A DNA stretch of 64,000 nt, taken from positions 42,519,501-42,583,500 of the forward strand of contig NC_134370.1 in the NCBI RefSeq assembly GCF_035582795.1. Direction: 5' to 3'. The notes beneath the pieces are model-generated. The model had not been told where the DNA came from. It was given only the letters and a program-made list of their open reading frames with translations, and ran no database searches. This document shows, one piece after another, positions 35,400 through 47,269 of the stretch; within the stretch, counting starts at the first letter, position 1; every line of letters starts with the position of its first letter. The stretch is from Mycteria americana. Lineage: Eukaryota; Chordata; Aves; Ciconiiformes; Ciconiidae. The translations under genes and the position numbers were made by a program.

Positions 35400-38300
35400 T
35401 ATCCAGATCTCTGGTTTGACCCCACAGAGCTGCTTTTACAGTCCCCACCTTAAGTGTTAAAGCCCACTGGTGCTGCTGGTCATCACTTGGCACAAGCGAG
35501 TCCCCTCTCCAGGTGGGAATTGCTGCTCTGCAGGGATGTGACCAGCTTCTGAGAGCCCATTGTCTGCCTGAGAGCCACATCCACACCATGTGGGTGGAGG
35601 TTCACCAGCTTAAGCTTTCTATTTGTAGAGGTGTCTTAACATGCCAGTATTATCTCCTACCAAGTCCACCTCCTAATGCTTCCCAATCCCCTGTGCAGTT
35701 AGGAACCCACCCCAAAGCATGTCTTGCTGGCCCTTCCCACCTGGCCCTGGTCCAGCTACTGCAGTGTGGGACAAGCAGCCTCCAGACACCCCTCTCTGGC
35801 AAAAGCATCAGGGTGCTTTCCCTGAAAGCAGGAGGGGTCATGTTGGAGCTCTGTTCTGCAGGAGCTCCCCTGCTCCATCCCTGCCTTGGATGGTTTATAG
35901 CTCATTGCCGTGTGCTCCTGGTGTGCCCTGCCATCCCCAGCACCCCAGCCCAAGGGGATCCAGACTTCAGGACAGGTCCAGCAAAGTCCATTTTCCTGGT
36001 GACCCTGTTGCAGGAGCTAGAAAAGACTCTTGGCCTCCCAGAGGAGGTGTCTGGATGCATTTTCCCAGCATCCTCCCAGCATGGAAAGATCTTCCTGGGC
36101 TGCTCAGGAAAACGGGAACACCTACCTCCTGCACAGCATTGTGCGGGCAACAGAAAAAACTCACTATTACACATTAAAACAAAGTGTCAACTCAAGTTTT
36201 GCTCTGTGTTCAAGTCCACCACCTTGGTGCTTATGTCTCCCCGTGCAGGTGAGGACATCCTGGGATAAAACTGCCATGATGGTTGAAGGAAGGAGAGGTT
36301 GGATTGCCCTGTGATCCTGTAGACAAACACCATTGCTAAACCTGATCTCCCTTACTGGCACTTGTCCCATCCAGCTGCCAAACACCAGTGGCGATAACTG
36401 CAGGCTGGATCCATTGGTGCAAATCACTGTTTTAAGGTCTGTGTGCCCTCCAAACTGCATGTGGAAGGAAGGCAGGAAGGACAGCAGGAAGGAAGGAATT
36501 ACAGTCGCCACCTTCTCACCAGGCTCAGTTGCACACAGATGCAGGCAAGATGTTGCAGGCCATGCCTGGGGACATCAGAGGCAGACCAAATTACTGAAAC
36601 AGCCACTTCAGCAAGCAGTGTGGATTACAAGGGACCAAGAAGCCAAGCCTGCATAGGAATTAGGAGATGCCAGAGGGGCCCTCCCCACACCAGATATAAC
36701 AATATGCTTCCCAGTGCTGTTTTCCTGTTGCAAAACCCACCCTGAGTTTTCATACCAATTGCATTTTCTTGATGAGCTTGTCACCTAGGAAACAGCTTCT
36801 TTCCCGTGGGTCTACACCTGGGCTTTCAGGGCTTGGCTGGACAAAACCAGGGCTGGCCTGAGCTAGCACTGGGGGTGGTCCTGCTCTGAGTAGGAAGTTG
36901 GACCAGAGGTCTGCAGAAGTCCCCTTCAAAAAGCTTTGGCTGGTCTGGACCAAGCCAGAGTGGCCTTTCCCCATTCCCTGGGCAGAGATGTTCTCCATCC
37001 TTGCTGAGCTCTGCCCCCACAGTCCATCTCCCTACATCTTCAGCCAGCCCTGCACATCATCATATGCAAGAGGACCTTCCACTGCCCCATGATTGGCAAC
37101 AGCCCACAGGCCTATGGTTTCTGTGGCTCATGCCTGGCTCACAACCCTGTGTATTTTGTGATGAGGATTTCCTCCACCCAGCGCCCCTTGGCCCAGCTCC
37201 TGAGCAGTGGCACTAAGATTTCCCATATGTCTTGGAGGTCACCACCATAGCTGAAGGTTCTGCTGCCCAAGCCAGTGTCATCCAGATATTATGGTGGCAC
37301 ACCACGGTAGCCATGACCTGTGACAAGCTGTGCCCCAAAGCCCACAGATGTCAGTGAGAGCACTGACAAGCATCCAGCCACTTACAGAAGCAACTCCTTC
37401 TGGTATCCCAAGACATTAAAGCCTTTGTGGCAAAGGAGGAAAGATTAGTCACTGCGCATACCTGTGGCATTCAGCAAGCCCTAACAGACTCCTGTGATTT
37501 GATGTAAAAACACAGTAGGAACACATAAAGACCAGCCAAAATGATGGTCCCCACATCCTGCACCCAAGACTTGGGGTCATGCAAGTCATCAGAGTTGTGT
37601 CCATCCCCAGGTACCCAGCGCAGTCCGGAGCCAGCCTGCGGTGGAGAAGTCCCTGCTCCTGCCCCAGCACGGGAGTACTCGTCAGAGGAGATGTCAGCTC
37701 ACTGCCTCACAGAGGACCTGCCTGCACTGCCCAGCAAGCCTTGCCTCCACACTGCTCAGCCACAGCAGGGCCATCTCCTCCAGCCCCCGACTGCCCATCT
37801 CCAGCTGGCACAGCTGCATGCTGCCATGCTTCAGAGCTTCAGCACCGCCTGATGGCACACCTGGGCTCAGACCCTGGGTGTTTTGGACCACTCAAGTCAG
37901 CGGTGGGTCCTCCCACCACTTGCCTCCAGCACCAAGCCACAGTAAGCACATCAACAAACTTGAGAAGAGCCCAACAGTGCCTTCCTCAGAAGAGAGAGTG
38001 CAACACGTCCCACCATCTAAACCCAGAACCACTGTCTCTAGTGGCAAATTGCTGCTCAGCTGTGAGTCCCTTGGCACAGGCAAGCAGGACAGCGGAGACC
38101 AGAGGTGGTCTCTGCCCCTTCTCAGAGGTGCCATTCCCCATGCATCAGCCCTGGGTGATCCAACCAAGCCAAAGGGACACCCCATCCCCTCCACACAGCC
38201 AAAATGGATGGAGACCCAGGAAAATATCTAACCACAACTAGGAGGACTCAGAGTACTCCCTCAGCTCACTGGGAAGCACCAGAGCTCATGCTTGCAAAAA

Positions 38301-39200
38301 ACGAAGAGCTCAGATGCAGAACTGCAAAGAAGACCCTTCAGAGGGCACTTTAACTGCAATGGTGACCAAAACGCCCAAGTTCTCCAAGCATAAAATGAAC
38401 AACTGGAGGAATAATAAAGCTTCTTGACTTAGTTGGGATCCTTTCTTTCAGCTGGGCTAGAAGGAGAGCATGCATGGCACTTCAACCTTACCTGCTGCTC
38501 CAGGCCTCTCCATGCAGTCAGAAGGGTCAGCAGCACTGAGCGAACCTGTCCTCTCAGCTTATAAAGAGACACGGAGAGGCTGGGACTCATCCGTCAACAT
38601 CTGGAAGCCCAGTCCTCCTCCAATCACACCACCCACTCTTCCTCTCCAGCCCAATGATTCAGATGTGGCATCCTGAACACCAGGGAGCTCAGAAGCAAAG
38701 CAGCACATCTTGAAGGTAGATAATGAGCTGTTGGCCACCGTCTCCATCACTGGGAACACCCAGGCCTTGTGGCATCCTGCAATTGGAAGTTGCATTTTTG
38801 GCATACCTCTGCAGAGGGATTCCAGCTACCTCGTCTGTAATACGAAGGGCAATGTGCTCTGGGGTTGCCAAACAGGTCACCAGCTGCTCACGCTTGGCTT
38901 TTCTGCTGTAGGTACCTGTTGGCAATTTGCATGCCATTCTCCTGACGTTACGCCACAAAAATGCTTTCTGTCTGTCCTTGCTTTTCTGAAAGGCTCAGTA
39001 TTAAAAGTAACAAGACCAGACTCTCCTGGGGCCGGGCAGCTGTGGAAGGGCTGTGTTGAGTGCATGTGGCTGCCATCCTTGCTGTGTTTCCCACCTCTGT
39101 CTGTGTGTCCCAAAGACCCGCGTGCTCCTCAAGAGCATCCCAGGAACCATCCCTCAACTGCTTTCCCCTGGGGAGAGAGAGCCCTGCTGCACAGCAGGGA
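35400..39200. other. Intergenic DNA, no gene supported
   Basis: This stretch is GC-richer with a few long open frames (up to about 250 codons) on the plus strand. They overlap others in different frames and on the other strand, lack a recognisable family and have no supporting splice pattern, so I do not call them genes. A GGAA-rich patch lies near 36465-36500. Confidence 0.4.
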
Positions 39201-39219
39201 TGTTGGCAACAACAGGCAA

Positions 39220-39595
39220 TGCAACGAGAGATCTCAGCCTCGAATTGCAGCCCAAGGGGTTCAGGGTGGAGATGGGGATCTCTTCTTCCCCCAGAGTGGG
39301 GAGCAGCCATGGGAGGTGGGGTGTCACCATGGCTGCTCCCCATGGTGCAGCGTGGGACTGGCAGTGTTGCATGGGGCTGGTGTTGGTGCTCTGGGTGCTG
39401 TGGGGTGCATGGGGCACAGCGGGGTTCATGGCGCAACCCTAGCTCCCCATGGCAGGGTTTGGGTCAGGGCTCTACTGAGCCAAGCCACAGCCACCCTGAC
39501 CTCATGCTGGTGATACCCTGCTGTGAGCAGGAGGGTGGACAAAGGGTGTCCTGAGGTCCACTCCAGCAGAGCAGCAGTGCCTGTGTGATCCTCCA
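39220..39595 (+). mobile_element. CR1 3'-end fragment (sense)
   Basis: It begins with TTGCAGCCCAAGGGGTTCAG, similar to 6945, and ends CCTGCTGTGAGCAGGAGGGT then GTCCTGAGGTCCACTCCAGC. This is a decayed form of the usual CR1 3' end ('ggttggactagatgacc...ggtcccttccagcc'). It has a local GGGTGC/TGGGG-rich insertion in the middle. Confidence 0.55.
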
Positions 39596-40631
39596 CGTAT
39601 CTGCTCCAGGGACAGCAGAGGGACCAGGTGGCCTTCTCCCCAGCTGCAAAATCACCTCCTGCAGCATGGGAAGTCAGTTTCTCCAGCAGAAGAGAGAAGG
39701 GACGATGAGATTTAGCTGGGAAGTGACAGAAACCTGCTCTCAGTTCTCCTTTCTTTCCCTAGGAAGATATTCGGCAAGGAAGCAATGGGGTGGATGCAAG
39801 ATACCTGGCACTGTCATCCAGCCGTTGTTGCTGCTTCCCGTGCAGGCCAGCACAGGCACATGCATTCAGCAGGGATTTGGCAGGGCTCCTTGCTGTGGGC
39901 TCCATGCAATTTAACTACTTAAGCATGTCACACAAGAGCTGAGGCAGTATTTTTGTTACAAATTTGTTGTCTCCAACAAATAAAATGATAGTAAGATGGT
40001 TTGTGGTAGGAACATTCCAAAACAGATACTTCAAAACCCTTCCCAGGAAGAATAGTGGGTCTCCTGGGACAGTATTTCACTCAGGTTTGCAAAAACAACT
40101 CAAATGTGTCCCAGGGTCTGTTTCAGCCCTAAGGAGAGCCCAACCAAATCGCATTATTTGATTTCATATTAAGAACAAAACCTCCATGGTCCTGCAACTT
40201 AAAATTGGGTGGTTTACACCTGATTAGTTCAGCTATCAGTTTAACCAAATAATCTATTCTTCTGACTATCCAAGCCATCATTTTAAATGAAGAGCCTATA
40301 ATCACCACCTCAAAAACCAAATTTGCCTAGGGGCATATAGCTGTATACATACATGTGTATTTTGATGAATAGAAGGATCTGATGGAGAATGTATGATTAA
40401 AATGTGATGGAGTTTGGACTCTGGAATTGTTCAAGATAAGCAAAATGAGCCATTTTTAGAACCAATTACAGGATTTCGAATTTAAAATTATTTCACCTGT
40501 TGCGTGGTCAGATTGATACACTAACAGAAGTGTAGTGCATGCCAAGTGAAGTGCGTGCAATCCCTGGCTTCTGTGTCAGTACTGTCAATGTCTCTCACAT
40601 TCAGCATGTTGACAATGTTTTGCAGAGCACC

Positions 40632-43600
40632 ATGACGTGGCTGTTTGTAACCATTGCTTAGTTAATGTGCATCAGTGAAAAGCCAGATGCAAGTCCTGAG
40701 TTGTCCATGGATGTTGTAAGTTCTGACTTCTTTCCCTTCTTTTCTTGTCTGGGCATGCAAACTTACCTATGCTGCAGGTCTGGGCAGGACCCATGGTCTC
40801 TGCATGTGTATCTTCACCAGGGTTTGGTACCAGGGCTTTTATTAGAGCTTTTATCTCCCTGTGCTTACGTACACAGAGATTTATGGCAGACATTTATGGG
40901 GGAGTTCGGTCCAGGTCAAAAGATTTGGTCAACACAGCTGTCTCAGGCTTGGAGCTTCACTGTCATTGCTGCCCTGCCCTTCACAAATTTTAACTGCAAC
41001 ATGAAAAGCAACAATGGGTGTGTCTTTACCAAACCTGCTCAGGGAGTGAAGGAAACTCACACCTGCCAAAAATTTTAGCTGAAGTCATGACATCACCACA
41101 GCATTGGTGGAAGGTGGAGTTGGTGGACATTGGGAGGTCCCTACTCCACCCTCCCGCTGACAGCAGGAGTCACCACCACCAGCTCAGGGTGGCCACTGTT
41201 GGCTTTGCCCAGCCAAGCCCTGAAACCCTCCAGGACAGAGACCCCCACCTCCCTAGGGACCCGTCCCACACTGTCCTTCCCTTCCCACAGGGTGAAATTT
41301 TCCACTACCACGGGTACCCCTACGACGAGCATGAAGTGGTGACAGATGACGGCTATTACCTCACCATGCAGAGGATTCCTCATGGCAGAGACAACCCAAG
41401 AAGCATGAGCACCTCCCATGAAGCAGAGGCACAGGGCTCAAGCATGTTCTGCCCCCATAAGTGCCTCAAGAAGGTCTGTCTGGTACAGGGACCCTGAAAG
41501 CTTTGCTGGGCTGGAGTAGGCCATAGTCAGAGCTGCCTTATCACAGGCTGGGTCCTCAAAGAGACAACTTTCCCTGTAAGATTAGCCTCGGGAGCAGAAG
41601 AAATGCAGGTGTCCACCACGCTGACCTTCTTGTTCTGAGAGGATCTGCTCCAAAGAGGAAGGAAAAGATAAGGAGAATGAATGGGACAGAGAAATCTTGC
41701 CCCAGGTTTTACCCCAGCTCAAAGCCAGCCAGTGGAGCAGCAAAAAGCCATTTGTCAGCAAAAAAATCCCCATGTGTCCAATCCAATGCCATCTCACCAT
41801 TTCAGCTCCTTTCTGTTCTTCGCATGAACCGCTGTTTCAAAGTGGAGGGGGTGATGCCCCATTCTTGGCAGGGTGTGCCTCTCCTGGGAAGCAGGAGGAC
41901 TGGCATATAAACATGGCAAATAAGTGTAAAAAGCCAGATCTCCATTCAGGACACTTTGTCCTCAGCTGTCCAGGGTGGAGATGTGAGACTTATATTGAGG
42001 TTCTAAAAACCAACAGAAAAAAGATGAGGAAAAAGGAAAAAAAGAAAGGAAAGTAACTTTTATTTCAACTTTTTCATGCTGTAACCTGTGGTCACCCTAC
42101 TATATGAATTAGATATCCCTGCAATGACCCTGTTGTGGCTGTGAAGTTGGACCTGCTTTGAGCACAGGATTGGAGCAGAGACCACCAGAGGTCCTTTCCA
42201 AACTAAACCTTTCCATAATCTCTCTTCCACTCTCTTCCTACAGCACTTCAGGCTTCCTGGTCCTTTGTAAAAAAAGATCTTAAGTTTGATCTGGGGAGCT
42301 GAGACTTGTCCATATGGCTTAAAGTGGGCAGAAGTGGGTGGAAGGGATGCCCTTGACCCCTCCAGTACCCATGTCTCTTGCAAGGGGCAGCATGATGTCG
42401 CCATGCCATGGGAGGTACTTAGACTCTGCTGCGTTTTCAGTGTCTCCTGGTCAGACCCAGAGTACCTGAGCCAAACAAAAGGCACCATGAGGAGGGTGGT
42501 CTCCATGCAAAGGGCACAGTCAGTGTCCAGACAGACATGGGGCTTGGTTTCTTTCTTCTTGGGAGCATGATTTAGTGAGCTGCATTCAGTGTGGAGTCCA
42601 ACCTTATTTTTCAGCTTCGCTATATTGATTTTCTCTGCCCTGGAATGACCAAAGACCCTACTTCAAAAACAGCTCTCCAAAGAGGTTGAGGACATAGGTG
42701 ACTATCTCCCTGCACTGGAGTCACTTCCCCAGGGAGTTGCTGCCAAAAGCGATAGCTGGATGTGAACAGTCAATTTTGCTAGTGGTCAGAGAAGACTATC
42801 CTCCTCTTCTTTCTTCAGTGCCAAAGCCCACTGTCCTCCTGCAGCATGGCCTGGCATTGGAGGGAAGCAACTGGGTTACCAACTTGCCCAACAGCAGCCT
42901 GGGCTTCGTCCTCTCCAATGCTGGCTACAACGTCTGGATCGGAAACAGATGAGGGAACAGCTGGTTATGAAATCACAAAGAGTGTGACTTTCACCACCAG
43001 AAATACTCAGCTTACAGGTATTTTATGTGAAACTGAAGGGTGGGCCTGATACCCTCAGCAGTGTCCATAGGCTGGAGGATCAGTGCCGCTGACAGTCACA
43101 CCATCTGCCAGTGTGGATAAACTGACACCACCAAGAAGCCATAGGGGTGCCCGTACCTGCCAGATCCCTCACCCGCTCTCCAAATAGTCATGCCACTATT
43201 TGCCGTGTCCTGCCTGTCATTCTCAAGGTCAGCAACAGCAATTTTGTCATGTGCCTGTCTCCGTTGCAGCTTTCATGAGATGGCCATGTATGACCTTCCA
43301 GCGATGATCAACTATATTCTGCAGAAAACTGGACAGGAGCAGTTATACTACATGGTTTACTCTCAAGGCACCACCACAGGTACTTAGAAGGAAATCAGAC
43401 CACTGTCAAAGTTACATTAGCTGTGCACCCCCGGTTTGGGAGTGTTCTCCTGAGAGCCTGGATGGGGACGGTAACATCCAGGCACGTCCAAACAACGAAG
43501 GGAAAAGAGCAGGTAAAAATCCCTGTTTGCTTTAATAGAACAGTTTTGAGCAGTGACAGCACATAAACGGTTGCAGCAATGGCTTTTGGTGCATTCCACT

Positions 43601-46600
43601 GCTGCCAGAGCCCCAAGAAGGGCTTGCAGGAGCTGCAGCTGGGCTGAGCGGTCAAGCTGGGAGCTGAAATGCATCAGAAGCAAAGGCTTCAGGTCGTCAC
43701 CAACCTGCTAGAGGCACATCTTAGGGTCCTTCCGATGGGCACAAATGCCTGGGAGTCAACAACTCCTTCAGAAATAAGAGGGCAGGGTCTGCTTCCTTCT
43801 CCCTCCTGCAGGTGTCATTGCATTTTCATCCATTCCTGAGCTGGATCACAAAATGAAGATGTTTTTTGCCTTGGCTCCTATCACCACAAACTCAAATATG
43901 AAGTCACCCTTGGTAAGGGTGTTTGACCTTCCCGAGGGGCTGGTTAAGGTACGTCCTTGCCACACGCTCGTCTGGTGTGAAGGGGAAGGAGGGAATAGGA
44001 AGGTCTCATCACCCGAGACGTGGTGTTGTACATCATGTCCATTTCCCTGCCCTCTGTGTGCCCTTTGCATTGAGCAGGTATGTTTGTGCCTACACTCTTG
44101 AGCCTGCAGGGCATTAAACAGTGTAAAGCATCCTCCTGTGCAGCCCTAATCAGAGAACAGCTATTCCTAGATACTGTTTTTGGGTCCATCCTCCTAGGAG
44201 AAACCTCTTCTAGGAAAATCAGGGCTCTTCCAGGGCCATGGCCATTTCTGAAAAGGCAAAATTACAAAGCACAGCAAAGCTGTGGCAAGGAAGACAGCAA
44301 CTTTCAGGGGTGAGCAGAGAGGTGGGGAGCATCTGGAGGCAAAAGAGGAATGTGAATCAGACTGATAAACGCCTTTGACTTTCACAGCTCATTTTAGGAC
44401 ACATGGTGCTCTTCAATAAGGGTGAGATCTTGCAGCAAGTGATTTCCAGTTTGTGCAGCTACCCCACCTTTAAAAGCTTTTGCTCCTTGGCCCTTTACTT
44501 GCCTGGTGGGTTTACCAACAGCTTAAATGTGGTATGTACACTCCAGCTTACCTTTTAAGTGATCCAGTTTCTCATTGTTGGAGCCCAAGCTGTCAACTAG
44601 CTGCCTTCACCTGGCCTTTTGCATCTTTGATTCATTGAAAAATCTGGCATTTCGCAATCTGGCTATTGCGTTGGCCATTGCAATGCTCTTTCATTGGCAC
44701 CAGAGGGAAGCCCGGAGTGCATACAAGGTCATGTATCTGCCAGGCACGTTGTCTCCCCAGCAGAGATGATACTGAAGGGGAGAGCACAGAAATTCATTCA
44801 GTGCTCTTGCGGCTCGCAGGGTTTCTCTTTCACAAAGTGATTTGTAATTTCACATACGTTTTAATAGCAAAACGGGCTCGTATAGAACGAACTCTCCTTC
44901 AGTCCACTACGAGGAGAGGTGGTCCCTCAGACTCTTCAGTCTACCATCCCTTAGAACATATTAATCTCCAAATCAGAGCCTTTCTCTGTGCTCCACTGCA
45001 CTGAACACAGAGTCATAGAAAAATTCAGGTTGGAAGCACCAGGGTGGGGGTCTCCAGCCCGATCCTGCTCCCACCAGGGCCAACACTACAGCTACAGTAG
45101 GTTGCCTGGGGACATGTCCAGGTGAGCTGGGTGGTCTCAAGGATGCTCTGCTCACACAGGGAAGGGCTATTTCCTTGGGGCCAGCCAAGATTTCAAGGTC
45201 CAGATCCTGCCACAAACTGCTCGTGTGAGTAAAATTGGAAACAGGTCCACGTAGAGTACCAAGCAATAGTAGCTTGATCATAGATGGAGTCACAGCTGGG
45301 CCGCTGTTTCTCAAGGAAAGTGTTGGTGTAATTTCTTAATATTCCAAGGAGGAAACGCACTAGAAACAACATGTATAGCTACTGTGATGAGTTGCACATT
45401 GTCTTTGCAAAAGGATCCTGAGCACAAGATACGGAGTTTTACTTTGGTCTGAAAACCACATAGACTTATAACATGATCTAGCATCCCATAGGAATTGCTC
45501 GGCTTACTGAAGGGAGCTGTACAGCGCCCTTCATGCTGCTTTCTGCGGTGTGTGTTTGCATGGCATGTGGCTGAGCTATGCCTTTACAGAACTAAGATGA
45601 AGCAGTCTGTACAAATGCAAGCTCCAGCTAGCCTATGTGAGTGAAAGACTTGTGTCGCTACTGAAAAGGATCAGTTTTATTTCTAATGGGATTTCCCTCG
45701 ATGCAGAGAATAAATGTCTCCAATGGTTTCTTGCAGAGCTGCACAGATGTCTACCTGTGTGTCTACCCTGACTCAACATCCCTAAAAAACATGTTACATT
45801 GGTGCCAGGTAATATTTCCTGCTGCAGAATAAGATCACGTGCAACCAGGGCCCATGTTCTCTTCTCTCAGCTGCTGAGGATCTCTTCTTAACGCTTGGGT
45901 ATAATCCTCTATTGCTCTCCCTGCAGAGCTATATTAGAGAGAAAGGGAAAACTGACATGAAACACTGGTGCAGATGCACTGGCCATGACTTTCAACAAAA
46001 GATGACCAAGAGTCTTTGGAGCTGGTAGGAGATGGAGATGGAAGCAAAAACTGGTAATAAATCAGCACAGGAAATGCTAGAGTAAAGGCTAAGAGCTGAG
46101 AGCCAGTAGAGACAACTAATCATACAACAATTAATCATTGAAAACATGATTCGTTTTCCAAAGGTCTGATTCATGCCTTCTTTGATGCTAGCTCTTGATT
46201 GTACGCTAGGTGCACTGTGGGTTTCTGGGGCCTCAGCCTCCAGACATCTATGTTCTGCAGCTCACCAGTCACCCGAGAGACGAGGGATGAAAGATGGAGC
46301 AATGCCAGGCGATCTTGCAGGCAATGCTGAGATCTTCCTGGGGGTTGAGCTCTCCTCCCCTAAGACATTATTACACATAACAAATAGCATCCTCGAGCCT
46401 TGGCAGCAGGAGGCAGCAGTGCAGTTCCCCGGTCACCTCTTTTATCTTTCTTATGGTCCCCTCTAATGCATGGATAATAAACACAGCTCTCTTCCTTGTC
46501 CAGCTCTATCAAACAGGGGAATTCAAATATTATGATTATGGCAATGACAACATGTTTCATTACAACCAGGTAAGAGAAATCAGTTTTAAAAGATAAAAAA

Positions 46601-47158
46601 AAGAAAAAAGAAAATTGCAATGAAAATATTGCAGGGGCTGAGACTGAATTTTATGGGATTCATGGAATTTACCTTATATGGTCAAACAGGTTTGTACTTT
46701 TCTTACAAAAAAGAGGTCTGTGATGTCGTTCAGTGATGACTTTTTGACCCTCTGGTGAAAAGTGCAGGAGCCCAAGGCATAGTCAGGATCTCTGGTGATA
46801 GTTTCTGTACCATCTCTCAGGACAGGGGAGAAATTCTAAGCAGCAATCAGGAATACTTTAAATTTTTGACATGCCCATGCCCTCCCAGGCTTTCCTTTCT
46901 CAAGTCATACTATTTGTCTTCCAGACCATATCTCCCTTCTATGAGCTAGAAAATATGAAAGCCCTGCTTGCTGCATGGTATGGTGGCAGGGACTGGATTT
47001 CAGCCCCCGAAGACGTAAACATCATACTGCCTCATATAACCAACATGGTATACAAAAAGTACATTCCTGAATTTGTCCACTTTGATTTCCTTTGGGGTAT
47101 GGAAGCGTATGAACAAGTGTACAAAGAAATTCTTGAACTGATGGAGAAGAGCACCTAG
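40632..47158 (+). pseudogene. Acid lipase unit 4, damaged in exons 1-3
   Basis: Exons: 40632-40715, 41291-41408, 42819-43017, 43270-43379, 43812-43948, 44388-44531, 45737-45808, 46504-46569 and 46925-47158. Lengths match the family. Exon 1 has TAG in the signal peptide. The exon 2 donor position reads GC rather than GT. Exon 3 has two TGA codons, one in the GNSRGNSW motif. Exons 4-9 have no stop or frame change and standard GT/AG borders. The nucleophile motif reads VYSQG: the Ser is kept but the first Gly is Val. The Asp (GGRDW) and His (FVHFDF) are kept. This half-and-half pattern suggests fairly recent loss, or use of the 3' part from another start; the second idea is speculation. ATTAAA lies at 47258. 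Confidence 0.85.
45010..45130 (-). mobile_element. CR1-like 3' fragment (antisense) in unit 4 intron
   Basis: On the minus strand it reads ...GGCCCTGGTGGGAGCAGGAT, then GGCTGGAGACCCCCACC, then a CCAACCTGAATTTTTCTATG ending typical of CR1 tails. The GGCTGGAGACCCCCACC part also occurs at 63310, in the plus-strand fragment in unit 5 intron 7. It lies between exons 6 and 7 of unit 4. Confidence 0.55.
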
Positions 47159-47257
47159 AGTCGGACCAGTGGCAGTAATTGTTGGTTTCTCATTTGACTT
47201 CCAAGGCTGCTTTTATTTGAAAAAAAAAAAGTAAGAAAAAAGAGGGGGAAAAGTCTC

Positions 47258-47263
47258 ATTAAA
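47258..47263 (+). promoter_or_regulatory. Possible poly(A) signal of unit 4
   Basis: ATTAAA about 100 bases after the unit 4 stop codon, just past an A-rich stretch. The spacing fits a 3' end. Confidence 0.4.
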
Positions 47264-47269
47264 CTGCTA

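Noticed and set aside
35513-36268. Open frame of 251 codons on the plus strand
   Set aside because: It lies in GC-rich DNA with competing frames on both strands, low-complexity content, no recognisable family and no splice support.
37579-38241. Open frames of 220 and 196 codons in overlapping frames
   Set aside because: Two overlapping frames of similar length in different phases point to a stop-poor stretch, not a gene. I see no domain.
38710-39513. Open frame of 267 codons
   Set aside because: It runs into the CR1 fragment at 39220-39595 and matches nothing I know. It is likely chance plus repeat.
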